Source: Ampullaceana balthica (lineage: Eukaryota > Mollusca > Gastropoda > Lymnaeidae). From it: 64,000 nt of DNA. Location: the NCBI GenBank assembly GCA_944989445.1, contig CALYLW010000493.1, positions 11,761 to 75,760 of the forward strand, read 5' to 3'. This document shows, piece by piece, positions 1 through 10,830 of the stretch (position 1 is the stretch's first letter; every line of letters starts with the position of its first letter). The notes under the pieces were generated by a model that saw nothing but the letters and a program-made list of their open reading frames with translations, was not told the origin of the DNA and ran no database searches. The position numbers were made by a program, and so were the translations under genes.

Positions 1-144
1 TACAATTAAGACAAAATGGAAAAGAAGGATCATTTGCACATCGTATGAAACCATACTCAAGATATTCCTCGTGATATTTCCGTTTGATAACATTCTTCTT
101 GGATTTCGCAGCTCTCTCTCCATTTTGATGCTCGCTGGAATCAT

Positions 145-758
145 TTGGTATGGTAATTCGTACAGTATAAGGTTTTGTATATGTTACTGTATTGTAAATG
201 GTAGGGTATGGTAGATTGTACAGTATGGTATATGGAACTGTATGGTAAACGTTACGGTATGGTAATTCGTACAGAATATGGTTTTGTATATGTTACTGTA
301 TTGTAAATGGTACGGTTTGGTAGATTGTACAGTATGGTAAATGGAACTGTATGGTAAACGTTACGGTATGGTAATTCGTACAGTATATGGTTTGGTATAT
401 GTTACTGTATGGTAGATTGTACAGTATGGTATATGGAACTGTATGGTAAACGTTACGGTATGGTAATTCGTACAGTATAAAGGTTTTGTATATGTTACTG
501 TATTGTAAATGGTAGGGTATGGTAGATTGTACAGTATGGTATATGGAACTGTATGGTAAACGTTACGGTATGGTAATTCGTACTGTATATGGTTTTGTAT
601 ATGTTACTGTATTGTAAATGGTACGGTATGGTAGATTGTACAATATGGTATATGGCACTGTATGGTAAACGTTACGGTATGGTAATTCGTACAGTATATG
701 GTTTGGTATATGTTACTGTATTGTAAAACAGTAGGTATGTTAGATTGTACAGTATGGT
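145..758. repeat. 109-bp minisatellite, left part
   Basis: The phrase TGGTAATTCGTACAG recurs at about 151, 260, 369, 461, 571 and 680. This gives a period of about 109 bp with one shortened unit of 92 bp. Each unit is built from smaller pieces of the type GTATGGTA. Short open frames here are by-products of the repeat. The array stops abruptly at 758-762 and resumes at 4711, on the far side of a retrotransposon. Confidence 0.9.
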
Positions 759-762
759 ACAT

Positions 763-3700
763 TAGAGATAAAAAAAACTTCCGGTTGTTCAAAATGGCGG
801 AACCTAAATTTCTCTGCTGTCATTAAAAGACAAAAATAATCAAGCGCTGGAGAAATATACAACATACAAATGTAAATTGAGGAAAATTAAAGATATGAAG
901 GAACTGATCTTCAAATTGAATTCCCTCTATGCTCTTCTGGTTGTATTTTACTTGGAATTGTCATTTTGTGGCTGTTAATACTATTAATATTAATCCGGAA
1001 GTTGTCTCACAGCTATCACCAGTGGCTCATAGAAACTGCAACGTGCGCAGTGGCCACACCCCGGGCAACGGCTTTGAATGGCTGGCTAAACCTGGTGAGG
1101 GTAGCCGACGGGTCTCAAACCCTCGGTGATCTAGATATGTCTATCTATGCACGTGAAGACTGGATTCGGTGGACAGAGCGGAGGAACCACTAGTTGGTCA
1201 ACGGTCAAAAAGGCGAATCTCAGCAAAGCGTTGTGGAACGCTAAGGGCATGACAAGACACACAGGACGTCATGGCCATCCACTGCACCCGTCTCCATCAC
1301 CAGCCGTCTCGACTTAGTCCTGCCGCTGGATAAGATGGCCTCGGGCGAGAGAGTGAGATCGACGAACTGCGCAACTCCTTCTCACTTAAATCCAAGTCAC
1401 CGCGCAAGTCACTTTTGTCATCCATCCCATACCAGCGGTCGAAACAAAAAGAAGAAAACGAGGATATTTCCTCTCATATTGGGCGCATGGAATGTGCGCA
1501 CACTCCTGGACAGAGACGATGCAGACAGACCTCAGAGGAGAACAGCCCTGATTGGTAAAGAACTCGCTAGATATGGCATCGACGTCGCAGCCCTGAGCGA
1601 GACCAGGCTCGCGGGAGAAGGAGAGCTCTGTGAAAGAGGATCTGGTTACACATTTTACTGGAGTGGCAGACCCAGCGAGGAGCGACGTGAGGCAGGCGTT
1701 GGGTTTGCAGTTAAGACAACTCTTGTCGGAAAGCTGGCTGGACTTCCCAAGGGAGTGAACGACAGGCTCATGACCATGAAACTCCCACTGGCTGGAAAGA
1801 AGCACCTCACCATCATCAGTGCCTACGCTCCAACCATGACTAATCCAGATGACGTAAAGGCAAAGTTTTACGAAGAACTTCACACTGTCATTGCCGACGT
1901 TCCAAAGGCGGACAAACTCATCTTGCTAGGTGACTTCAACGCAAGAGTTGGCAAGGACAACGTTGCCTGGGAAGGAGTCCTTGGACACCATGGAGTGGGT
2001 CAATGCAACAGCAACGGTCTTCTTTTACTCCAGACCTGCGCTGAACTTGAACTGCTGATCACCAACACGATCTTCCGCCTCCCCACTCGTAACCGGACGT
2101 CATGGATGCACCCCCGATCGAAGCACTGGCATCTTATTGACTACGTCATCGTGAGGAAGAGGGACAGGCAGGATGTACGAGTTACCAAATCCATGTGCGG
2201 CGCTGAATGCTGGACAGACCACCGCCTCATCATCACCAAGCTCAACATCCGCATTCAGCCTAAACGACGCCCGCAAGGGAAGAAGGCCCCGAAACGGCTT
2301 AATGTTGCCAAACTGAATACCGACAGCTGCAAACAGTCCTTTGTAGATGCTCTGGAAAAGTGCTTGAAATCCACCTCTCCGGGAAACCAGAGCGTGGAGG
2401 CAGACTGGGCATCACTCAGAGAGCTGATTTACTCCACAGCTACAGAGACCCTGGGGCCCCAGACCAGGAAACATAAGGACTGGTTCGATGAGAACTCCGA
2501 AGACATCAAGCAGTTATTGGATGAGAAACACCACCTTCACCAAGCATACATCAATAACCCCAAGTCCACGGCAAGGAGAGATGCACTCAACAACATACGC
2601 AAGACTGTTCAGCAGAAGCTCCGTCAGATGCAGGACGATTGGCTCGGCAACAAAGCTGACGAGATCCAAGGCTATGCAGACAGGCGTGACTATAAAAACT
2701 TCTACGACGCCTTGAAAGAAGTATATGGCCCCACGCCCTCAGGATCAAGCCCCCTCCTCAGCGCAGACGGTAACACTCTAATCACAGACAAAGAGAAGAT
2801 CTTGGAGAGATGGGTCGAACATTTCGATGACGTCCTAAATCGCCCTTCGACAATCAACGACGAAGCCATCAATCGTCTACCCCAAGTGCCCACAAACAAA
2901 GCACTGGATGACCCACCAACCTTGCTCGAGACCCAGAAAGCAATCTATCTTATCTCCAGTGGCAAAGCACCTGGCTCTGACGCCATACCAGCTGAGGTCT
3001 ACAAGGAGGGGGGAACAGCCCTGACTGAAAGGCTCCATGAGCTGTTTCTCTTAATATGGAAGCAAGAGACGATCCCGCAGGACTTCAAAGATGCCACCAT
3101 CATACATCTATATAAGCGAAAAGGAAGTAGACAGGCTTGTGACAACCACAGAGGCATATCCCTGCTTTCTATTGCAGGAAAGATCCTCGCCAGAATCCTG
3201 CTCAACCGCCTCACAGTGCACCTTGACCAAGGACTCCTGCCTGAAAGTCAGTGTGGATTCCGAAAAGAGCGAGGAACCATCGACATGGTGTTCGCTGCCA
3301 GGCAGCTGCTGGAGAAATGTCAGGAGCAGAACTCTGATCTGTTCTCCACCTATGTCGACCTGACCAAGGCCTTTGACACTGTTGGCAGAGAGGGTCTGTG
3401 GAAGATCATGGCCAAGTACGGTTGCCCAAGGAAATTCATCGTCTTGGTGCAACAATTCCATGAAGGCATGCAGGCCAGAGTCCAGGACAGCGGGGAGTTT
3501 TCTGATCCTTTCCCAGTCACAAACGGAGTCAAGCAGGGCTGCGTCCTGGCACCAACACTGTTTAGCCTCATGTTTTCCGCCATGCTGACAGAGGCCTTCA
3601 GAGACGAGGATGTTGGTGTCAACCTGAAATACCGCACAGATGGCAAGCTGTTCAACCTTCGGAGGCTCCAGGCAAAAACCAAGGTTATGACAGACATAAT

Positions 3701-4706
3701 CAGAGACCTGCTGTTCGCTGATGACTGTGCCCTCAACGCTGTCTCAGAAGCCGACATGCAACGCAGTGTAAACCTGTTCTCCAGTGCCTGCACAAACTTT
3801 GGTCTGTCAATCAACACCAAGAAGACTGAGGTCCTCCATCAGCCTGCGCCTGGAAGACCATACGTAGAGCCCAACATCACTGTCAACGGCCAGAGACTCA
3901 ATACAGTGCACCGGTTCACATACCTAGGCAGCACACTGTCTCAAAATGTCACCATCGATGACGAAGTGAACGTCAGAATTGCCAGAGCCAGCTCCACTTT
4001 TGGCAGGTTGTACCCTAATGTCTGGAACAGAAGAGGCATTACCATCCAGACCAAGCTGAAAGTGTACAGGGCAGTGGTGCTCCCCACACTGCTTTATGCT
4101 TGTGAAACTTGGACTGTTTATCAGCGCCATGCAAGAAAGCTGAACCACTTTCATATAACAAGCCTCAGGAAGATTCTCGGCATAAAGTGGCAGAACAAAA
4201 TTCCAGACACAGTGGTACTGACCAAGGCAGGTCTCCCCAGCATCTTCACCCTCCTGATGCAGTCCCAGCTTCGCTGGGCAGGGCACGTTGTCCGAATGCC
4301 AGACGAGAGACTGCCAAAGAGAATCTTTTATGGTGAGCTCCAGTATGGCCAGCGGTCCCACGGTGGGCAAAAGAAACGCTTCAAAGACACACTGAAAGCC
4401 TCAATGAAAGCGTTTGCCATAAATCCAGACACGTGGGAACGAGCTGCAATGGACCGATCCACCTGGCGCTCTTCCATCCACGAAGGTGCCAGGTCATGTG
4501 AGGCAAACCGGATTACCGCCGCAGAAAAGAAGAGGCAAGCCCGAAAGGCCCATGCTGTCAACCCTCCAGGAGATGTCGCACTCGCCCCCTGTCCCTTCTG
4601 TTCCCGAACCTTTCGTGCAAGGATCGGCCTAATCAGCCATCTGCGCACGCACAGAAAACCCTCGGATGACTAGAGTGGTCCTCGTCGTATCGACGGACGA
4701 ACGAAC
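763..4706 (+). mobile_element. Full-length RTE-like non-LTR retrotransposon
   Basis: An autonomous LINE of about 3.9 kb sits inside the 109-bp minisatellite, which is interrupted at 758 and continues from 4711. A 4-bp direct repeat ACAT (759-762 and 4707-4710) is a possible short target duplication. Positions 763-1334 form a GC-richer 5' untranslated region with no long frame of its own. One intact ORF follows, then a 3' tail of about 30 bp rich in CGACG and GACGAAC. A very similar tail ends the minus-strand LINE remnant near 20052. Family placement rests on the endonuclease-RT layout with a C-terminal zinc finger and a short 3' end without poly(A). RTE-like is the best call, but the exact clade is not proven. 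Confidence 0.9.
1335..4673 (+). CDS. LINE polyprotein: AP endonuclease, reverse transcriptase, C2H2 finger
   Basis: This 1112-residue protein nicks target DNA and copies the element RNA into the break. The N-terminal exonuclease-endonuclease-phosphatase domain starts near residue 49 (GAWNVRT) and shows SETRL (about 87), GDFNAR (199) and TDHR (294-297), so the catalytic Asn, Glu, Asp and His positions are present. The reverse transcriptase runs from about 530 to 830 with GKAPGSD, RGISLL, TKAFDTV, GVKQGCVLAP and FADD at 794-797. The C terminus holds a C2H2-like finger, CPFC to HLRTH, at 1086-1106. Such proteins are often mislabelled craniofacial development protein 2 in mollusc genomes. The start at 1335 is the first ATG of the frame. 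No internal stop or frameshift is seen, so the copy may be young and competent. Confidence 0.97.
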   Translation: MASGERVRSTNCATPSHLNPSHRASHFCHPSHTSGRNKKKKTRIFPLILGAWNVRTLLDRDDADRPQRRTALIGKELARYGIDVAALSETRLAGEGELCERGSGYTFYWSGRPSEERREAGVGFAVKTTLVGKLAGLPKGVNDRLMTMKLPLAGKKHLTIISAYAPTMTNPDDVKAKFYEELHTVIADVPKADKLILLGDFNARVGKDNVAWEGVLGHHGVGQCNSNGLLLLQTCAELELLITNTIFRLPTRNRTSWMHPRSKHWHLIDYVIVRKRDRQDVRVTKSMCGAECWTDHRLIITKLNIRIQPKRRPQGKKAPKRLNVAKLNTDSCKQSFVDALEKCLKSTSPGNQSVEADWASLRELIYSTATETLGPQTRKHKDWFDENSEDIKQLLDEKHHLHQAYINNPKSTARRDALNNIRKTVQQKLRQMQDDWLGNKADEIQGYADRRDYKNFYDALKEVYGPTPSGSSPLLSADGNTLITDKEKILERWVEHFDDVLNRPSTINDEAINRLPQVPTNKALDDPPTLLETQKAIYLISSGKAPGSDAIPAEVYKEGGTALTERLHELFLLIWKQETIPQDFKDATIIHLYKRKGSRQACDNHRGISLLSIAGKILARILLNRLTVHLDQGLLPESQCGFRKERGTIDMVFAARQLLEKCQEQNSDLFSTYVDLTKAFDTVGREGLWKIMAKYGCPRKFIVLVQQFHEGMQARVQDSGEFSDPFPVTNGVKQGCVLAPTLFSLMFSAMLTEAFRDEDVGVNLKYRTDGKLFNLRRLQAKTKVMTDIIRDLLFADDCALNAVSEADMQRSVNLFSSACTNFGLSINTKKTEVLHQPAPGRPYVEPNITVNGQRLNTVHRFTYLGSTLSQNVTIDDEVNVRIARASSTFGRLYPNVWNRRGITIQTKLKVYRAVVLPTLLYACETWTVYQRHARKLNHFHITSLRKILGIKWQNKIPDTVVLTKAGLPSIFTLLMQSQLRWAGHVVRMPDERLPKRIFYGELQYGQRSHGGQKKRFKDTLKASMKAFAINPDTWERAAMDRSTWRSSIHEGARSCEANRITAAEKKRQARKAHAVNPPGDVALAPCPFCSRTFRARIGLISHLRTHRKPSDD

Positions 4707-4710
4707 ACAT

Positions 4711-4842
4711 GGAACTGTATGGTAAACGTTACGGTATGGTAATTCGTACAGTATAAGGTTTTGTATATGTTACTGTATTGTAAATGGTACGGTTTGGTAG
4801 ATTGTACAGTATGGTATATGGAACTGTATGGTAAACGTTACG
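4711..4842. repeat. 109-bp minisatellite, right part
   Basis: About 1.2 further units of the array at 145-758 continue directly after the retrotransposon. This shows that the LINE landed inside a pre-existing tandem array. Confidence 0.9.
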
Positions 4843-4846
4843 GCAG

Positions 4847-5210
4847 TGTTGTCCAGCCGAAAATCGTTCACGGCATACTAAACTGGTAAAAAATTTGCGC
4901 GGCACACCTTAATCCCATATTCAGATACCAACTTTCCACATACAGATATCATCCTCGCGAACCTCAATCTCACAACATCACTTCCCTCACCTTCTCCCAA
5001 AACAACTCCTCCGCAATTTTCCACCAACATAACTCAATCGATAAACTATACATCCAAACTCTTTGCTTTCCAAAATCTCATTCAGTCCCTTTACCACATT
5101 TCATCTTCAAAGTTTCTATTAAATAACGAATATCCAAATTATATATTTTTACACGCTTTTATTTAACTCACACTGTTTGTATGTTGTATGTTGTATCCGG
5201 CAAATCTTGT
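4847..5210. other. AT-rich stretch without recognised gene
   Basis: Low-complexity, C/A-biased sequence. It begins CAGTGTTGTCCAGCC, which resembles a DNA-transposon end, but no matching inverted end was found. No supported coding sequence. Confidence 0.4.
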
Positions 5211-5214
5211 AACG

Positions 5215-5470
5215 TAAAATTAAACCACTTCTGGTGGTCCTAGAGATCTCAAAATTTTACCACAGATAGATCTTGGATGACAATACATTGTATCAAAGTT
5301 CCAGATCCATCGAATGTACCGTAATTAAATAAATGCATTTTTAGTTTATCCTTCTATATAATCTGTATCCGTGCTACTCTTGACTTTCACGTAAATGTCA
5401 CCGGAGTTCACCACCAGCCATCGATGACCACATTCCAGGTGTTAAACAGCTCAGTAATTCGAAACTAAAT
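5215..5470 (-). mobile_element. Fragment of the TAAATCCC element family
   Basis: The stretch around TACATTGTATCAAA, GTACCGTAATTAAAT and ATGCATTTTTAGTTTATC is clearly related to the middle of the repeats at 14206, 15264, 22024 and 23085. The ends are missing, so this is a decayed partial copy in the same orientation as those at 14206 and 22024. Confidence 0.6.
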
Positions 5471-5501
5471 CTAAATTGACATGATAATACAACTGGCATT
5501 T

Positions 5502-5580
5502 CTGTAGCCTAGTTGGCTGAATTGTTTGCTTAATGGATTTTCGACCTGGAGGTGCTGGGTTCAATTTTCAGTTGGGGAAA
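5502..5580 (+). mobile_element. tRNA-derived SINE head
   Basis: An A-box-like sequence (TAGCCTAGTTGG, from 5505) is followed about 50 bp later by a B-box-like GGGTTCAATTTTC (from 5557). Together they form a pol III-type internal promoter. The predicted acceptor and anticodon stems do not pair well, so a SINE head or tRNA relic is more likely than a working tRNA gene. A T-run follows immediately. Confidence 0.5.
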
Positions 5581-5984
5581 CTGGTTTTTTTTTAATACAT
5601 AAATTTGTAATTAATAATCTATCTTTTTACCACTATCACATTTAATTTATAGACAACTAAGTTTGACTAATTAAATTGAATTGAGTATGTCGAAAAATTG
5701 ATTAAAAAATTTTGTTACTAAAAAGTAGAAAATAAAATCTTTTTTAAAATCTAAAGTACACGCTTTTATTTACATATAGAAAGTGCACTAAAAAGAAGAG
5801 AATAAAAATTTTCGATCCGTGAGCCTATCGACTATATATTGTCTAGAGGAAAGGTTCTGAAGCTTTAGAAAAACAAACAATTTGATACTTGAACTTGAAA
5901 ACATAAATATAAGTAACAAGCAGGTCTGTTTGCAATCAAGAAGTAAACACGATGCGGGAAATAAGACAGACTTCTCAACCATCA

Positions 5985-6098
5985 TGTTTGCACAGCGTCA
6001 ATCTTAAGTGCAAAGATTTTACAAGATTTGCTGCGCGGTAATTCTAAACTGCCTTGATGCGTCGGTCAGATATATGCGCGGCCGCGCAGCAACATTGA
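5985..6098 (+). mobile_element. Truncated hAT-type MITE
   Basis: It shares TGCGCGGTAATTCTAAACTG and GTCGGTCAGATAT with the intact MITE at 16934-17123. It lacks the left terminal repeat and has a deletion next to its right end (CAACATTG). Confidence 0.5.
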
Positions 6099-6265
6099 TC
6101 GCACCAAAGCCTCTAACTCTAATATGACGTGTATCCATGAACCTCGTTGTCCATACGAGACTCCTCATTACACTCTTCTGTTCAGCTTTGGTCGCACTTC
6201 TCGGTCTGAACCAAGGAGCAAAGTTCAAACTCAGATCCCTTACTTGTAAAATAACATATAAAGAC

Positions 6266-6442
6266 CAAGAGTTCCCTTAAAGTCGCGCGGCTGCGCAGAT
6301 ATCCTACTGACACCGCGCAGAAGTTAAGAATAACCGCGCAGCGAATTTTGTAAAATATTGCACAACAAATTGATGGTGTGCAACTTAGCTGACGAGTTAT
6401 TTTACTCTGCACACGAACCAACGAACCTCAGAGGGAATATTG
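6266..6442 (-). mobile_element. hAT-type MITE, 177 bp
   Basis: This is an inverted-orientation copy of the family at 16934. Its ends are imperfect versions of CAATGTTCCCTCTAA, and the inside carries the characteristic CGCGCGGCTGCGCAG. The flanks ATAAAGAC (6258-6265) and GTAAAGAC (6443-6450) match at 7 of 8 positions, as expected for a hAT 8-bp target duplication. Confidence 0.7.
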
Positions 6443-7848
6443 GTAAAGACTCGAGACCAATAATAATTTAACCAATCTATACTACATTCGTCTTTCTTTT
6501 AAACATCGTAGGGGAATTAACTCTCGCAATCAACTTATAATCAGCTTGGGTGGGTGCTCGTGTCTGTGTGTGCGTGCACGAGTGTGCGAGCGTGTGTCTA
6601 TGTACGCGTGTGTGTGTGTGCACACGTGCGTTTGTTTGTATTTCCTATATTTTAAACATGAAAGAGAAGAATAACAATGGGCACACATTTCTATAACTCC
6701 AATTTCCTTTCATTAATTTTATTACTAAAATTATTGTCATTATTTTATTTTTTGGTACGTTATTTTACCGACATAGAAAAAAAAAGGGGGGGGGGTCTTT
6801 TATTTTTAATTTTTAAAAATCTAAGGACACAATTCTAGAAAAATTAATTAATTATAAATATCATTTATTGTTTGTGTTGTTTTTTTTTATTTCATTTTGG
6901 AAAAGTACAAACTGACGGAAATATTGATCTTAGTTCTTACATACAACATTTAAACAAATCTTTAATTTCATGGGAATCCAGCGCGCGCTGCACGAAGGAG
7001 ATACCAGAGATAACCGATACAATTACTTGTATGATGAATTCCTTCCCCTTGCCCAACGCCTCACTCTAGCCATTGCTAATGGCCTATGCTATAAAAGTTT
7101 TTAGAGTTTCTTATTGGTGAGGGTACAGGAGAGCGACTTTTAAATCGACGTCCCTTTCCTCTAATCTCTTGCCGCAGACATCACTTCTTTAAGTCAACAC
7201 ATTACCCAAAAAAAAATGTAATAAAATAATTCTAATTTTACCTCTTGAGCCGCACCCCTCCCCAACCTTTATTTTGTCCCCCCTCATTAACATACAGGTG
7301 CATGGGCTTGGTGCACGGGCGTTTAGTGGAGAAATCAAGTCTTGGCTTTGCCGACGGGCGCCATGTAAATAACGTAAATATATTTTAAATGGATTGCTCC
7401 ACGAGTTAAAACAAATTTATGGCTATTGCTTATTAAACTTTTCCTCCTCCACATTTTAAATGTGTGTGGACAGGTACAAAAAGTTGACAAAATAAAAATA
7501 GTAATAATTGCATCGCGAAAACATTCAAATAATTTACCATTAAGGTCAGAGAGCCAATCATTTTTAAAGATTAGTTGTAAATTTTTTTATATTTTAGCTT
7601 CCTGTAAAGGTGAGAGTGTTTTGTAATTTTTTTAAAATTAAACAAAGAAATAAACATAGTTTTTATTTTATTGACGACGAGACTAACACGTGTTACTTAA
7701 AATTAGATAATTTCATTAAATTTAATTATCAAACGGCATCGCTTATCCTTATTCATTTTTTACCTCTCTTCTTCGTGTTAACGACCCGTGATTGAATGTA
7801 TTGAAACGCTGGGTCTGAGAGGGTTTGCGATGTTTCTGTGATATTGAA
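6443..7848. other. Non-coding stretch with imperfect TG repeat
   Basis: AT-rich DNA with a degenerate (TG)n/(TGCG) tract at about 6560-6635 and several homopolymer runs. The open frames are short and show no recognisable domain. Confidence 0.5.
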
Positions 7849-7983
7849 GAGGATACTTTATTGGAAGCACCGAGCCAGCCAGAAACTGAAGCTGAGGATA
7901 CTTCATTGGAAGCACAGAGCCAGCCAGAAACTGAATCTGATGATACTTTATTGGAAGCACAGAGCCAGCCAGAAACTGAAGCT
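7849..7983 (+). repeat. 45-bp tandem repeat, three copies, in frame
   Basis: There are three exact-length units at 7849, 7894 and 7939. In one + frame (7825-8028) each unit encodes 15 residues of the type EDTLLEAPSQPETEA, acidic and Ser/Gln/Pro containing. The minus strand is also open across it. The few differences between units keep the acidic character. It could be a fragment of a coding exon or simply a small minisatellite; no splice context or start decides this. Confidence 0.75.
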
Positions 7984-8977
7984 GTATGGAAGGGCGGAGA
8001 ATATACACAAACGTTTTACGTGTTGTAACCTCAACTGTTCTTCTTGGACACTTGTTCCTGTCCCCGATCGTCTTTGCCAGGAAAGAGCAGCTCTTATACC
8101 TTGTCTTGCTTATGCGAATGAACAGCCTGTCTCTATCACCCCGAGCCCCTGCCTCTCTCTTGACATAAAGTAAAATTGCAAAGAATATAATTATTAACTC
8201 GATCGACTCTGAACAATGCAGAATGTCATATTTTAATCGCCAGTCAGATTATACAGAACGCTATCTTAAAGCAGTTTTGTAAACTTTAAGAATACTCGTT
8301 AAGTTTATTCCTTGAATAGAAGTGAATGATTGCAAAATCAAATATGAGTGCATCTTATTGAAAATCAAATACTAACAATCAACAGCAATAACGTGAACAA
8401 TAACACATGTGGGTGCAGGGTGGAAAGATTGAAACATTAAGAGTTACCTTAACGAGCGAAGGAAGACAACCGTTTAAATTCATAGCAGCTTTATACACAA
8501 AAACAAAAGTTACAAATGTAAACTAAAGGTTTGGGATTTAATGGAGCACGAACCACGACCATGAAATCGACGAGTGAGTCGACAATGCAATGCAGCTGGC
8601 ATGTTGACATTAATTGCATAGTTTAAGCTTATGTCTCGTGTTTGAATTTGTTTAGTGTATTTTCCCAAACAAAATACCCTACAATAATCAATAAATCCTC
8701 TGGTCAGCGAAAATTTAAATGAAGAAACAAGACGTCTTGGACTTGTAGTTAGAACAGCAGCAAGCTCAACAAAAAAAAATCACAGAGAAAAAGCTCTCCT
8801 AAAATACCTATAGAGATCTGAGGTAAACAACAGACAATCATCATGATAATAGAAACCGTATAGATACCTTATATTTAATTACACACGCCTCATATAAAAG
8901 AATCTAAAAACGCCGCTGTAAAGGGATGTGAATCATCCTATTATAAGAGGTAAATAAATTCCATGCATCCTCAAAGG
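7984..8977. other. No recognised gene
   Basis: AT-rich intergenic sequence. I see no domain-bearing frame, repeat unit or RNA gene here. Confidence 0.4.
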
Positions 8978-9149
8978 CAGCGATTCCCAACCGAAGTTTT
9001 GTGTCGCAACTGTCGACTAAAAATATTCACATGTGCTGTATTTTGTAAAAACTTTATTGAAAATGACTTATTTAAATTTCATGGGGGTCGCGGGTCACGT
9101 GGCTTTTATAAAAAGGTGTTGCCACCCAAAAAAAGGTTGGGAACCACTA
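8978..9149. mobile_element. SPIN/Charlie-like hAT MITE, 172 bp
   Basis: The ends CAGCGATTCCCAACC and GGTTGGGAACCACTA are imperfect inverted repeats resembling the CAGTGGTTCCCAACC termini of SPIN/Charlie-type hAT elements. The inside carries GGGGGTCGCGGGTCACGTGG. The flanks CTCAAAGG (8970-8977) and CTCTAAGG (9150-9157) match at 7 of 8 bases, as expected for a hAT target duplication. Confidence 0.75.
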
Positions 9150-10790
9150 CTCTAAGGACCACCAATGTGGGCCTCAAGGTAAAGATAAAAGTTAATACGA
9201 ATAAATAATTTTTCATTTATCAATTCAAATATTTTTGCTACATGCAGTGGAGATATAGAGTTGTAACGATGAACTTAAGAAAGCTTTAATTGCATCAAGG
9301 ACGGAGGTTATGTTTTTATGAGTTAAGCAATTATTTAAAAATCATCGAGGAGTTTTAATAATAAAATAATGTTATTTATTTATATTTGGAGTCGTAGTTA
9401 CTGAGATATATATATTTTTAAACAAGGGTCGAGAGTCCAGGATTGTTCCTGAGATTAATTTTTGTTTAGAAGGAGGGACTAGACTTCAGGATTGCTTAAT
9501 AAACGATGTAAGAATTCTTTTTGAAGAAGTGCAACTAAGCAGAATTTGCCATTATACAATTTTTTTATTTTTTTTAATACAATTTTTTTAGGGTAGGTCA
9601 CAAGTTTTTCTTTCTAAATTCAAAATGCGAGAATGTATTTGATGGATTACCTAGAGTATACTTCTTATCTTTTTAACTTTACATAAAGATAAGCAGAAGA
9701 GTTGTTGGTGGAAATCTAGTTTCGCTTCTTTTTTTTCTTCTTTTTTTTTGCCCGTAAGCCCAGGCCTACTTCTTTTCAATAAAACTCCAGATAAAAAAAA
9801 ATAATTTAAAAAAAAATGTCATTGCAATTATAAATTAAAGCTTTATTTAAGAACTAATACAGGCAAGGGAGTGTAAACTGATTGGTGTGGTCAAAATTTG
9901 GATGAAATTGTTCTTTTATCGTAAAATAGTCTTGTTGATGCTTAAAGACTCTCAGCCTTGTTATTAATTTCGCTATATTGTTTTATCACGTAACCCAAAA
10001 GAAGAAACTTTAGTTACTCTGTATTACATTTTAAATAAAGAAAGGATTTCCAGATGAATATAAATCTGATGCACGGCAGTCCCCCATGGCCTTTTAGCAA
10101 GTTCCGTGTTGCTAGTTTAATACTACACAATTCTGGAAGATCGCTTTGACAAAATGCCCCTAGTTGGCGCTAATGTCCTCCTCATTGGTAAATAATTGCC
10201 TCGTCTGGAGAAACCACCGATATCCGATTAGCGGCCATTAGAAGAATAGAGCCGCAGTAAATTATAGTCATGACATCAGCAACACCAGCCTCACCATCGC
10301 TTGATAACAGAGAAGAAGAAAAGAAAAAAACAAGACAAAAAGAAAGAAAGAAAAAATCGAAAGAAAGGCGGGGCCTCTTCAAAATGTCCCCAACATTGTT
10401 CTCATTATATTATAGTACCTCCCGCAAATAATGATTTTTACCGCTACCACCTTTCTCCTACTTCCATTTCTATTACCCTGCATTTAGTCTTTTTTTTATA
10501 CGACGCGCTTGCGCTCCAGCCATCTCCCTACCCGAATATCTTGAACCGCTTCATTTATTTGTTCAGCCCGTCTAAGGCCCCCGATAAGACTCTAAAGATG
10601 AGCATGAGAGCGCGTGCGTTATGTCTTGAAGACCTGGTTGCGCACCGTCTATTGTCCTGGCTGCACCTTGAGGGGGGCCTGTCGGGAACCTGCCTGTTTT
10701 TAAAAAATCTGAATTTCGAGCTCGTCCAATGCTCACTCCGAGCCCAAGTCTTTGTCTACCAAGTTATAGCGTCGTCGTTTGACGCTTGGT
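9150..10790. other. Intergenic, upstream of the achaete-scute gene
   Basis: Mostly AT-rich with T and A runs. From about 10490 to 10790 it becomes CpG-richer towards the achaete-scute promoter. A long frame at 10301-10801 starts in an A-rich tract and shows no domain, so it is not called as a gene. Confidence 0.4.
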
Positions 10791-10794
10791 GCCT

Positions 10795-10830
10795 TATATA
10801 GCCCAAGCCGGAGAAAGCTTCATCATTCAA
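10795..10830 (+). promoter_or_regulatory. Core promoter: TATA box plus initiator
   Basis: TATATAG begins at 10795. An initiator-like TCATTC lies at 10823-10828, with its A at 10825, exactly 30 bp downstream of the first T of the TATA box. This is the usual animal TATA-Inr spacing. It would give a 5' untranslated region of about 464 nt for the achaete-scute gene, including an upstream ATG at 10886 that opens a 46-codon frame. The site is inferred from sequence only. Confidence 0.5.

Noticed and set aside
604..792. Small Thr/Tyr/Ile-rich minus-strand protein
   Set aside because: Translation of the 109-bp minisatellite.
5502..5580. Functional tRNA gene
   Set aside because: No convincing acceptor stem or anticodon arm and no intact cloverleaf, so only A/B-box resemblance remains.
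10301..10801. 166-codon frame upstream of the bHLH gene
   Set aside because: It starts in an A-rich Lys tract, has no domain, ends at the TATA box and has no sign of coding constraint.
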